Of a stretch of 31,594 nucleotides of DNA, positions 14,191 through 21,141 are shown one piece after another. The translations under genes were made by a program, and so were the position numbers. Numbering within the stretch: position 1 is the stretch's first letter; each line of letters begins with the position of its first letter. Source of the stretch: a virus; the IMG/VR virus record IMGVR_UViG_3300046777_000618, positions 1-31,594 of that record. The stretch is one strand, 5' to 3'. A model generated the notes under the pieces. The model was not told the origin of the DNA, did not search any database, and saw nothing but the letters and a program-made list of their open reading frames with translations.

Positions 14191-14388
14191 TCAGATTTGA
14201 TAGGCATTTTTGACATGATCTTTAATGATGGCAAGGCTTGTATCGATAATTGTCCCCCCGCCGCTTAGCGCGTTGGTGGTCCATCCGTAATGAAGATGGC
14301 AGCACCAACCGTCGGGCTCTTTCTCAAGTGATTGGATGCCAGGCATAGCGAGAATGGCTTGAGCTGTTTTAGGAAGTTTGCTGGTCAC
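14191..14388 (-). CDS. Small protein with its own promoter and terminator
   Basis: A 65-residue protein from GTG 14388 (VTSKLPKTAQAILAMPGIQS), with the conserved-looking 'LEKEPDGWCCHLHYGWTTNALSGGGTIID' middle and a C-terminal helix. A longer frame to ATG 14508 is open but overlaps the PP-loop gene by 49 bases and crosses the promoter at 14416-14444, so the short form is preferred; a TTG at 14415 is another possibility. The sequence suggests a small alpha/beta domain with unknown function. It is a separate transcription unit: promoter immediately upstream, terminator 5 bases after the stop. Such a stand-alone small unit inside an operon is typical of inserted 'moron'-like genes. Confidence 0.65.
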   Translation of the reverse strand: MTSKLPKTAQAILAMPGIQSLEKEPDGWCCHLHYGWTTNALSGGGTIIDTSLAIIKDHVKNAYQI

Positions 14389-14415
14389 GAGTGGAATCCG
14401 GCTGACTGTCCACAA

Positions 14416-14444
14416 ATCATAGCACCCTGTGCCGCCTTGCGCAA
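14416..14444 (-). promoter_or_regulatory. Promoter (TTGCGC-17-TATGAT)
   Basis: On the minus strand TTGCGC (14439-14444) and TATGAT (14416-14421) have a 17-base spacer. It matches the promoter at 22490-22518 at 20 of 29 positions, including GGCGGCA in the spacer. It lies between the stop of the PP-loop gene and the GTG start at 14388, with a short leader. Confidence 0.68.
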
Positions 14445-14459
14445 CCTTGTAACATTTAT

Positions 14460-15263
14460 TTACGTCATGCAGTAGCCTGATTCGCAACCATCTTGTTCGT
14501 CTATCCATTCCGGGAATAGGCCAAGCTGGTCGGGGATGGCAATGTTCAAGGGCTGACCGCTTTTTGCGCCAGCACCAGATACAAAAACCATGTCCCGACC
14601 TTGATCAATTCGTTTTTCATTCAAACGTTTTTCAAGGATTACAGCTTTATCAAACAATTCTGGTCGCTCGCGTTTCATTGTGATCCACTGATCAGTTGTT
14701 TTATAAGGACAAAACCAACAACTGGATTTAGGTGGCTGTGGTATACCGGCTTCTTTTGCAATGCGTAAACAGTCATTGCGACTATATCCAAGTTCAATTA
14801 ATGGATAAGCGCTTGTGTATCCGTCGTCTTCACGACTTGGCGTGGCGCGATGAGGTTCATCTGTGCTGATACCCTTGCCAAGAATGCAGCCAGGTGCATT
14901 GGCCTTAATCCATTTAGCGATTGGTTTGATTTTAAAATGCAATGTGCAATTTCGCAAGCCAGGAGCGCCGCTAGCCATGCGCACTGGTATGTCAATCGAG
15001 CGCAAGTGACTCATCTGCTGCAAATACAAATCAACAGGCGTGCCATCACGCCTTCTTTTTTGGACATCAACCCACTCAATACCATGTTTTGCGGCGTATG
15101 GCTTTAAAACTTGTGAAATGTAACGAATAGTATCCGGTGATTCGGCTTCATCGCCAACATTTGCAAAAACAAAAGTGCGGTAAGGAATGAAGCCCTGTGC
15201 TGCAAGCACTAGGCAGGCGGTTGATTGCACGCCACCACCGCAAGAAAAGATGTGTTTAGTCAT
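14460..15263 (-). CDS. PP-loop ATPase, PAPS reductase/adenine nucleotide hydrolase-like
   Basis: A 267-residue protein opening with a modified PP-loop, 'SCGGGVQSTA' (residues 7-16), then 'FVFANVGDEAESPDTIRYI', a substrate region with 'LRNCTLHFKIKPIAKWI', and a cysteine motif 'PKSSCWFCPYKTTDQW'. This order fits the PAPS reductase/DndC-like branch of the alpha-hydrolase superfamily, which activates a substrate by adenylation. Which substrate it uses is not readable; sulphur metabolism, nucleobase modification or DNA modification are all possible. It is more AT-rich than its neighbours, suggesting recent acquisition. It overlaps the helicase stop by 4 bases and is followed by the stand-alone small gene. 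Confidence 0.8.
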   Translation of the reverse strand: MTKHIFSCGGGVQSTACLVLAAQGFIPYRTFVFANVGDEAESPDTIRYISQVLKPYAAKHGIEWVDVQKRRRDGTPVDLYLQQMSHLRSIDIPVRMASGAPGLRNCTLHFKIKPIAKWIKANAPGCILGKGISTDEPHRATPSREDDGYTSAYPLIELGYSRNDCLRIAKEAGIPQPPKSSCWFCPYKTTDQWITMKRERPELFDKAVILEKRLNEKRIDQGRDMVFVSGAGAKSGQPLNIAIPDQLGLFPEWIDEQDGCESGYCMT

Positions 15264-16612
15264 AGTCCGTGCTTTTTGACTAACCTAGCCTGAAACACCC
15301 GCTCTGCCCAGCCGCGTTTGTAGCCGCGTTGCTGCGCCAGCTTGCGCAGATCTTCGAGGGATTGCGCACTGCCTTGCTCGCGGCGCTGCTGGCGTTGCAG
15401 CTCCTGCAGCTCACCATCAACCACTTTCAGCTCCCTGGTCTCCTGCGGGGCAAACACATGCCCGCAATCGCGGCACACCTGCGCAGCGCTCATGCTGGTG
15501 CTAAAGCACACCGGGCACACCTTGACGCTTGGGGCTTGCTCGCGGTCGCGTTTTTTGGCACCGTCCAATGTCCAGTCGCGGTCCTCCAGGTGATGGCCAA
15601 GCCTAAGGGTGTTGCCCACATGGTCCAGCACCACAGCGGTTTTGCCGTGGCTGGGTCTCAGGCAACGACCGATCATCTGCAGGTGCAAGCTGACTGACTG
15701 CGTTGGCCTTAGCAGGATGCACCCGCCGACGCTTGGCACATCCACGCCCTCACCAATCAGGCTGCAACTGGTCAGCACCTTGATGCGGCCAGTGCCGAGT
15801 GCAGTCAGCAGGTCCCTGCGCTGGTCAGTGGTCATGGTGCCGTCGATGCTGGCGGCAGGGATGCCCTGGCTCACGAACAGCGCCGCCACCGCCTCGGCAT
15901 GCGCCACGCTGCAGCAGAACGCGATCGCCGTCTGCCCTGCCAGGTGCTTGCGGTAGTGGCTGCAGCAGTCGCCCATGATGGTGCCGACGCGTTGCTCGGC
16001 CTCTTTGGTGTCAAAGTCACCCATCTTCTTACGCAGCCCAGTGCTGTCAAATCCCGGCGGTGCCAAGACACGGGCACTGGCTAGGTAGCCATTATCGGTC
16101 AGCCACGCAGCGCTGGGGCCTTGCACCATGGCCTGGTAGTGATCACCAAGCCCGCGGCCGTCACCGCGGCATGGGGTCGCTGTCACGCCCAAGACATGCG
16201 CCTGCTGGAAATGCTGCAGCACCGTGGACCACTGGCCAGCATTGGTGTGGTGCGCCTCGTCCACCACTAGAAGCTGAAAGAACCCAGCCGGCAGCTTGTG
16301 CAGCCTCCGCGCAAGGGTCTGGATTGAGGCAACTTGCACCGCATGACTCAGGTCCATGCTGCGGCTGGCTTGGATGCGGCCATGCGTCACGCTCATAGCC
16401 GTAAGGCTGCGGCTGGCTTGGTCCAGCAGCTCAGCGCGGTGGACAAGGATGCAGACGCGGTTGCCCTTGCGGGCGGCGGACTGGGCGATGTAGCTAAAGC
16501 ACACCGTCTTGCCGCCGCCGGTGGGCAGCACTGCCAGCACCGTGCGCTTGCTGAGCTGGTATTGCAGCCGGATGTCAGTGATGAGCTGCTGCTGATAAGG
16601 GCGGAGGTTCAT
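15260..16612 (-). CDS. SF2 DEAD/DEAH-box helicase with C-terminal zinc ribbon
   Basis: A 450-residue helicase of the UvsW/RAD25-like type. Walker A is 'LPTGGGKT' (29-36), motif II 'DEAHH' (118-122), motif III 'VTATP' (143-147), motif V 'LIGEGVDVP' (285-293) and motif VI 'QMIGRCLRP' (312-320). After the second RecA-like domain comes a zinc ribbon (C366/C369 and C380/C383) and a basic helical tail. It would unwind or remodel branched DNA during replication or recombination, consistent with the annealase, exonuclease, SSB and VRR-NUC genes in the same block. Its ATG overlaps the stop of the small gene at 16609-16782. Confidence 0.9.
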   Translation of the reverse strand: MNLRPYQQQLITDIRLQYQLSKRTVLAVLPTGGGKTVCFSYIAQSAARKGNRVCILVHRAELLDQASRSLTAMSVTHGRIQASRSMDLSHAVQVASIQTLARRLHKLPAGFFQLLVVDEAHHTNAGQWSTVLQHFQQAHVLGVTATPCRGDGRGLGDHYQAMVQGPSAAWLTDNGYLASARVLAPPGFDSTGLRKKMGDFDTKEAEQRVGTIMGDCCSHYRKHLAGQTAIAFCCSVAHAEAVAALFVSQGIPAASIDGTMTTDQRRDLLTALGTGRIKVLTSCSLIGEGVDVPSVGGCILLRPTQSVSLHLQMIGRCLRPSHGKTAVVLDHVGNTLRLGHHLEDRDWTLDGAKKRDREQAPSVKVCPVCFSTSMSAAQVCRDCGHVFAPQETRELKVVDGELQELQRQQRREQGSAQSLEDLRKLAQQRGYKRGWAERVFQARLVKKHGL

Positions 16613-16782
16613 GATTTATTAACTCCAGATGGCGAGCCAATAAACTTCCATTTGTAACCTGAATCTTTGCCAGTCCATACAAGCTCCCACACGTTTCCAT
16701 CATCATCAAGTGCAAATGCGAAGCTATTACCATCCGAGCAACTATTTGTAGAAATTTGAATGAGTTTTGGCTCGTAAAGCAT
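16609..16782 (-). CDS. Small first gene of the leftward block
   Basis: A 57-residue frame from ATG 16782 (MLYEPKLIQISTNSCSDGNS) to a stop overlapping the helicase ATG (4 bases). It is beta-rich: 'FAFALDDDGNVWELVWTG', 'GYKWKFI'. This looks like one blade of an RCC1/tectonin-style repeat, but too short for a propeller. A TTG at 16836 would extend it by 18 residues, but that TTG is part of the proposed -35 box, so the ATG is preferred. Function unknown; composition is AT-richer than its neighbours. Confidence 0.5.
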   Translation of the reverse strand: MLYEPKLIQISTNSCSDGNSFAFALDDDGNVWELVWTGKDSGYKWKFIGSPSGVNKS

Positions 16783-16787
16783 TTTTT

Positions 16788-16815
16788 TTGAACTGCTGGG
16801 CTTGCACAGCGTAAT
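16788..16815 (+). promoter_or_regulatory. Candidate rightward promoter (TTGAAC-16-CGTAAT)
   Basis: TTGAAC (16788-16793) and CGTAAT (16810-16815) with a 16-base spacer point right, toward ATG 16855. The element overlaps the leftward promoter, so the two could compete. Matches are imperfect and the call is tentative. Confidence 0.3.
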
Positions 16816-16836
16816 CGTCGCGGCTACAGTTGTCAA
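16808..16836 (-). promoter_or_regulatory. Candidate leftward promoter (TTGACA-17-TACGCT)
   Basis: Minus-strand TTGACA (16831-16836) is a perfect -35 hexamer; 17 bases later TACGCT (16808-16813) keeps T, A and the final T of the -10. Predicted transcription would start near 16801, about 20 bases before ATG 16782, and drive the long leftward block. The weak -10 suggests need for an activator or another sigma. Confidence 0.45.
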
Positions 16837-16854
16837 GCACCCAGCACCGAGCCC

Positions 16855-17028
16855 ATGCAGCTAGCCAGACCATTCAGCCTCCGCCTCAGCCCAGACCAGT
16901 TGCAGTGGCTTGACAGATGGCGTGCTGACCGTATGTCCCGTGGCACAGCCATTCGCCTGCTGCTGCAGCAATCCATGGAGCTACACAGCCGTGGCCTCCT
17001 GCCCGCCACTGGACGCCGTGAGTCATGA
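16855..17028 (+). CDS. Small ribbon-helix-helix protein
   Basis: A 57-residue frame (ATG 16855, TGA 17026-17028) whose stop overlaps the start of the primase-helicase gene (ATGA). It reads as ribbon-helix-helix: strand 'RPFSLRLS', helix 'PDQLQWLDRWRADRM', turn 'SRG', helix 'TAIRLLLQQSMEL'. CopG/Arc-like proteins of this size are dimeric repressors that often control their own promoter. It is the first rightward gene and faces the leftward block, so it may control the divergent promoters just upstream. Confidence 0.65.
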   Translation: MQLARPFSLRLSPDQLQWLDRWRADRMSRGTAIRLLLQQSMELHSRGLLPATGRRES

Positions 17029-19067
17029 GTAGCGACCTGTTAGCGCAGCTGATGAAGCTGCCACGCGACTGGTCCTATGTGCCAGTTGATGGCGAAAAAC
17101 GGCCATACATCAAAGATTGGCAAGATGGCCACATCACTCGCGCTCAGCTGGGCAATGAGCTGAAGTCCGGCCGTGCCAAGGCAATTGGCGTCTGCTGCGG
17201 CACCCTTAGCGGTGGCTTGCTGTTCGTTGACCACGATGGCAAATCCGCGTCCGGGCTTTTTGACGACTGGGGCATCCCGGTCAGCTCGTTGCCGCCATCC
17301 TGGACCGTAACCAGCGGCCGCGACGGGCGGTTTCAGATCATCTACCAAGTGCCCCAGCACTACTGGGCAGACATCCGCACCCGCAAATACAAGACCGGCG
17401 TCACCGATAGCGAAGGGAAGCCAGAGCAGGTTGAGCTGCGCTGGGATGGCTGCCAGTCCGTCGTTGCCGGGGCGCACCCGCTCACGTCTGGCTATAGCTG
17501 GGTGCTAGGACGCTCACCGGCAGACCTGAATATTGCGGAGGCACCTGCCGACCTGATAGCACGCATGCTGCGGCAACCCGTGCAGGCGCCATTGCCGTTG
17601 GTGACCGCTGCCGGCAGTGACGACACAGCGCGGGCGCGGTCATATCTCGAAGCACTGCAACCCAGCCGCGCTGATGAATATGACCAGTGGCTTGAAGTGG
17701 GTATGGCGCTGCACAGCGTTGATGATGCCTTACTGGCTGACTGGATCAATTGGTCAGCCCAGTCCTCCAAGTTCAAGCCCGGTGACTGCGAACACAAATG
17801 GCGCGGGTTCAAGTCCGGCGGTGGCATCACCCTTGGCACCCTTGGTCAACTGGCCAAGCAAGACGGCTGGCACGGGCGGCAGCAACTAGAGCCTGTCCGG
17901 CGTGAGCGGCCTTCAAGCAAGCAGCCGCCGTCAGCGGTGAACCCGCAATTGCAGCCCATGAACGCTGCTGAGCTGCTAAACCTGCTGCGGCACGGTGACA
18001 GCAGCTACCGCTACAACACCTTCACCCAGCGCATCGAGGTAGACGGCGCTCCCATTGAAGGCGCCGAGCGGTTTTACCTCACCCTGGCCGAGATGGGTTA
18101 CAAGGTCTCAAAAGAGGTAGCCCTGGACTGCATTGTGCAGGTAGCCAATGAGTCACCGTATGACCCTGTTGTCGAGTACCTTGACCGCGTTGCCGCCACA
18201 GTTGCTCCCGCTTACATCGAAGCCCTGGCTACCGGCTACCTGCGCCCTGGTGACACGCCCGGCACCATCTACGACGAAATGCTCAAGCGCACCCTGATTG
18301 GTGCTGTCGCCCGTGCGTATCACCCTGGCTGCAAGCACGACACAGCATGCGTAATCATGGGTGACCAGGGCGCATACAAGTCATCGTTTTGGGCGTGCCT
18401 TGGCCATGACTTTTTTAGCGATGCCTTAGGTGACATCAGCAGCAAAGACGACCTGATGGTTTTGCACAGGTCGTGGATTATGGAGTGGGCAGAGCTTGAC
18501 CATGTGACCAATCGCAAGCATGCAGGACAGGTCAAGGCGTTTCTATCGCAGGCAGTTGATATGTTTCGCGTGCCGTATGGCAAGGCCACTGAGGCATTCC
18601 CAAGGCGCGGCATTATTGTCGGCACAACTAACCGCACGACCGGCTTTTTGGTGGACGAAACCGGCAACCGCCGGTTCTGGGTCATACCCACCACCAAAAC
18701 GCAGGCGGACCAGATTGACACCGCCGCGCTATTACTGGAGCGCGATGCAATATGGTCTGCTGCTGTTGCTGCATATCGCGCTGGTGAGACAAGTAGGCTG
18801 CCAATGCAGTACGAGGTGAAACTATCCGAGGAGAATGAATCCTATGTGGTTGATAACCCTTGGCAGGCTGAAATTGAGGACTGGTTGCGTAGGCATGGCG
18901 AGATTGATTTGACCACTGAGAAGTTGCTTACTGAGGCCATTAAGAAGCCCGTAGAACGGCAGACCAAGGCGGACCAGATGCAGGTTGCGGACGTGCTTAA
19001 GCGGCTCGGGTACAAGCGGTACCGCAGCGGCAAAGGGTCAAGCAGGGCATACGTCTACCGAAAGTAG
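17025..19067 (+). CDS. Primase-helicase: prim-pol-like N-terminus plus VapE-type ATPase
   Basis: A 680-residue multidomain replication protein. Residues 1-185 resemble the bifunctional primase-polymerase domain: 'WSYVPVDGEKRPYIKDWQDG', 'AIGVCCGTLSGGLLFVDHDG' with D69/D71 as the likely metal ligands, 'TSGRDGRFQIIY'. Residues about 200-282 form a PriCT-like linker ('DEYDQWLEVGMALH'). Residues about 390-600 form a VapE-type helicase ATPase with Walker A 'GDQGAYKSS' (446-454), Walker B-like 'SWIMEWAELD' and 'IIVGTTNRTTGFLVDETGNRRFW'. The C-terminus is a winged-helix-like region. It would prime and unwind at the phage origin. The repeat-rich non-coding segment starts right at its stop codon, as expected for an initiator next to its origin. 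Confidence 0.83.
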   Translation: MSSDLLAQLMKLPRDWSYVPVDGEKRPYIKDWQDGHITRAQLGNELKSGRAKAIGVCCGTLSGGLLFVDHDGKSASGLFDDWGIPVSSLPPSWTVTSGRDGRFQIIYQVPQHYWADIRTRKYKTGVTDSEGKPEQVELRWDGCQSVVAGAHPLTSGYSWVLGRSPADLNIAEAPADLIARMLRQPVQAPLPLVTAAGSDDTARARSYLEALQPSRADEYDQWLEVGMALHSVDDALLADWINWSAQSSKFKPGDCEHKWRGFKSGGGITLGTLGQLAKQDGWHGRQQLEPVRRERPSSKQPPSAVNPQLQPMNAAELLNLLRHGDSSYRYNTFTQRIEVDGAPIEGAERFYLTLAEMGYKVSKEVALDCIVQVANESPYDPVVEYLDRVAATVAPAYIEALATGYLRPGDTPGTIYDEMLKRTLIGAVARAYHPGCKHDTACVIMGDQGAYKSSFWACLGHDFFSDALGDISSKDDLMVLHRSWIMEWAELDHVTNRKHAGQVKAFLSQAVDMFRVPYGKATEAFPRRGIIVGTTNRTTGFLVDETGNRRFWVIPTTKTQADQIDTAALLLERDAIWSAAVAAYRAGETSRLPMQYEVKLSEENESYVVDNPWQAEIEDWLRRHGEIDLTTEKLLTEAIKKPVERQTKADQMQVADVLKRLGYKRYRSGKGSSRAYVYRK

Positions 19068-19322
19068 TACCCCACCTAGGTGGGACGGGTACCCCACCTA
19101 TTGATCGCTGAGATGCGCTGCGCCGCAGGCGATGTTGGCGAGGTACCCTACCTGGTTCGCGTCCCACCTCGGTCTGAAACTTCCCTACGCTCCCCTTCGC
19201 GTCCTTCTATTCCTTTATTTGTTTTGATATAGGTAGGGTTAGGTAGGGTACGTGGGGAACACCCGCTCTGTGACTGGGTTTTGGCGGTACCCCACCCCGT
19301 CCCACCTTGCCCTTAGGTGGGG
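19067..19322. repeat. Iteron-like repeat region, candidate replication origin or operator array
   Basis: This non-coding segment (between stop 19067 and ATG 19343) contains about nine copies of a GTACCCCACCT-like motif in both orientations. Top strand: 19067-19078, 19089-19100 (start-to-start 22 bp), 19143-19153 (GTACCCTACCT), 19161-19169 (GTCCCACCT), 19287-19296, 19299-19307. Opposite orientation: 19231-19239 and 19241-19251 (AGGTAGGGT, 10 bp apart) and 19315-19322 (AGGTGGGG). Between the two clusters lies the only AT-rich stretch (about 19206-19232). Clustered iterons flanking an AT-rich element, between a primase-helicase and a ribbon-helix-helix gene, fit an origin or a cooperative operator. 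Which one cannot be decided from sequence. Confidence 0.7.
19071..19084. repeat. Perfect 14-bp palindrome CCCACCTAGGTGGG
   Basis: CCCACCTAGGTGGG is identical on both strands and combines two inverted copies of the repeat core. It begins 4 bases after the primase-helicase stop. It is suited to binding a dimeric regulator or initiator. Confidence 0.75.
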
Positions 19323-19342
19323 AACTGCCTTACGGTCACTGG

Positions 19343-19615
19343 ATGAAAGAAATCAAAGTCCGTTTTGAGCCTGCAGACCTGGTGGCACTGGACCAGCAGG
19401 CAGCAATGGCAGGCGTCAGCCGCAGCGAGTTGATCCGCAGTCGGGCGCTTGTGTCGAATTGCGACAGCGGCCTTACCGTGGCGCGTTACCACCGGCTAGT
19501 GTCCGACGCGCTAGCCAATGTGCGCGGGGACATCCCACGGCGCATGGTTGAGCAACTTGTTGCTTATGTCATTACATGGATCTCATCAACATCTCAGCCA
19601 AGCAGCAACCCGTGA
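19343..19615 (+). CDS. Ribbon-helix-helix protein next to the repeat region
   Basis: A 90-residue protein. ATG 19343 (MKEIKVRFEPADLVALDQQA) is chosen; an in-frame TTG at 19307 would add residues encoded by the repeat array. The N-terminal 40 residues are a clear ribbon-helix-helix: strand 'KEIKVRFEP', helix 'ADLVALDQQAAMAG', turn 'VSR', helix 'SELIRSRAL'. The C-terminal half is helical ('ARYHRLVSDALANVRG', 'RRMVEQLVAYVITWI'), probably for oligomerisation. It is the best candidate to bind the adjacent repeats and so control either replication or its own operon. Confidence 0.7.
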   Translation: MKEIKVRFEPADLVALDQQAAMAGVSRSELIRSRALVSNCDSGLTVARYHRLVSDALANVRGDIPRRMVEQLVAYVITWISSTSQPSSNP

Positions 19616-19776
19616 TCAACCGGCTCCATGACGCCATGGAGTGCGCGCTTGCATATGCGGCTGCCATCCGCGATAATGCGCAAGATGACCAGCAGCCAAT
19701 CCCGGCTGAACTGGTTGCCTCGTTTGAAGCCGATTACCACCGGCTGGTTTCCATCCTTACCGAAGCCACTCAATGA
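19576..19776 (+). CDS. Small conserved helical protein
   Basis: A 66-residue protein overlapping the ribbon-helix-helix gene by 40 bases and the clamp start by 4 (ATGA). It reads MDLINISAKQQPVINRLHDA followed by 'MECALAYAAAIRDNAQDDQQ' and 'IPAELVASFEADYHRLVSIL'. The phrase 'YHRLVS' also occurs in the preceding protein, perhaps showing a shared interaction helix. No catalytic motif is seen; function unknown. Confidence 0.55.
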   Translation: MDLINISAKQQPVINRLHDAMECALAYAAAIRDNAQDDQQPIPAELVASFEADYHRLVSILTEATQ

Positions 19777-20813
19777 AACTCATCACCACACAGGCTGATC
19801 TCACCCACGCGCTACGCACCATTGCGCCAGCCATTGGCACTGGCAACAGCCATCCGATCCTGAGCTGTTGCTTGATTGCCGCTGATGCTGGTGTCATGAC
19901 CGTCACCGGCTTCAACTTGGACCTTGGCATCACGGTGTCCGTACCCGCAGCAGTGGACACACCAGGCACCGTGGCGCTGCCGTATCGGCTGCTGGCGGGT
20001 CTTGTCAGCCGCATGGATGATGGCGAGCCTGTGACGCTGTCAGACGGTGCTGTGAGCGCCTCCAGCGGCTCTTATGGGCTTGCTGTGTGTGATGCAGCCG
20101 ATTACCCGGCAATGCCCGTTGTAGAGGCTCCTAGCGCTGAGTTGGACCTGACCGCTGGTGTGCGTGCCTGCATGGCTGCTGTCAGCACCGACGCCAGCAA
20201 GCAGATCCTGCAGGGCATCCACATGGCGGCCGGCTTCATGGAGGCCACCGACGGCCACCGGCTCATGCGTGTGCCTGTAGCGCTGCCCGATGGCATTGAC
20301 CTGGTGCTACCAGCCAGCACGATGAAGCTGCTGCAGGACCGGACGGTGACAGTGGCAGCAGCAGCCGGCCAGGCGGTCATCGATGCCGGTGATGGCATCA
20401 CCATCTACAGCCGCATCCTTGACGGCAAGTACCCCGACGTGGCAGCGCTGGTGCCAACCAGCTTTGAGCACACCATCACCCTGGACCGGCACCGATTTAC
20501 CCGATGCCTTGAGCGCGTTGCCCTGATCGCAGAGGCGCATAACTCTGTGGTTAAAATCGCCGCCGTTGCTGGCAAGCTCGCCATCACCGCCGAAGCTGAT
20601 GCCAACAATGGCCGCGAGACGCTTGCCGTCGATAGTGACGCCATTGGCACTTGGGCGTTCAATGTGCATTACCTGCTTGATGGCCTGAAAGCCATGCGGC
20701 AAGCAGAGACTGTTACACTGTCGGCCAATAGTGCAACAACGCCGGTCGTGCTAAGGCCGACTAGCATGACGGAGCAGACTTATCTCATCATGCCGATTCA
20801 AATCCGGGAGTAA
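19773..20813 (+). CDS. dnaN: DnaN-like DNA polymerase sliding clamp
   Basis: A 346-residue protein, slightly shorter than bacterial beta clamps (about 366-390), starting MKLITTQADLTHALRTIAPA. It follows the three-domain clamp layout: 'IGTGNSHPILSCCLIAAD' and 'TGFNLDLGITVSV' in domain 1; 'DLTAGVRACMAAVSTDASKQ', 'GIHMAAGFMEATDGHRLMRV' in domain 2; 'IYSRILDGKYPDVAALVPTS', 'DRHRFTRCLERVALIAEAHN' in domain 3, and the C-terminal 'TYLIMPIQIRE'. It would hold a polymerase on phage DNA. With no phage polymerase visible in the window, it may load host Pol III or an unseen phage enzyme. Confidence 0.87.
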   Translation: MKLITTQADLTHALRTIAPAIGTGNSHPILSCCLIAADAGVMTVTGFNLDLGITVSVPAAVDTPGTVALPYRLLAGLVSRMDDGEPVTLSDGAVSASSGSYGLAVCDAADYPAMPVVEAPSAELDLTAGVRACMAAVSTDASKQILQGIHMAAGFMEATDGHRLMRVPVALPDGIDLVLPASTMKLLQDRTVTVAAAAGQAVIDAGDGITIYSRILDGKYPDVAALVPTSFEHTITLDRHRFTRCLERVALIAEAHNSVVKIAAVAGKLAITAEADANNGRETLAVDSDAIGTWAFNVHYLLDGLKAMRQAETVTLSANSATTPVVLRPTSMTEQTYLIMPIQIRE

Positions 20814-20817
20814 TACA

Positions 20818-21141
20818 ATGGCGCGCAAAAGCACTAATACCGAAATAGATCAAAGAATAAATGTCGTTTACGACATGCTTTTGCGCGCTTATAATAGAAC
20901 CCAAATTGTTCGCTATGCTTCGGAAGAGTGGCAAGTTAGTGAACGCCAAGCGGAAACATATATAGCCAGGGCTAGAGATCTGCAAAGGCTTGATGCTGAA
21001 TTAGAGCGGCCGCAGTGGCTGGTTGCTGCTATTGCTCGGTTGCAGGAGTATGAACGTGAAGCACACAGCAAGGGCAATCTTGGTATTGCTATCAAGGCGT
21101 TAGAGGATCAGGCAAAGCTCTTGCGGTTTGAGATGTCGTGA
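20818..21141 (+). CDS. Terminase small subunit
   Basis: A 107-residue protein 4 bases after the clamp stop, with GGGAG (20806-20810) before its ATG. Residues 8-60 are helical with a likely helix-turn-helix for recognising the packaging site ('RINVVYDMLLRAYNRTQIVRY', 'WQVSERQAETYIARARDL'); residues 64-105 are a long charged helix. Its GTGA junction with the large terminase makes the assignment firm. The first half of the gene is AT-rich while the rest matches the genome, suggesting exchange of the DNA-recognition part. Confidence 0.75.
   Translation: MARKSTNTEIDQRINVVYDMLLRAYNRTQIVRYASEEWQVSERQAETYIARARDLQRLDAELERPQWLVAAIARLQEYEREAHSKGNLGIAIKALEDQAKLLRFEMS

Noticed and set aside
14147-14191. 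Start of the VRR-NUC gene at ATG 14191 (MMKALRGFFLVSQ)
   Set aside because: Those codons are the stem, loop and T-run of the terminator of the gene upstream; the ATG at 14146 is a better start.
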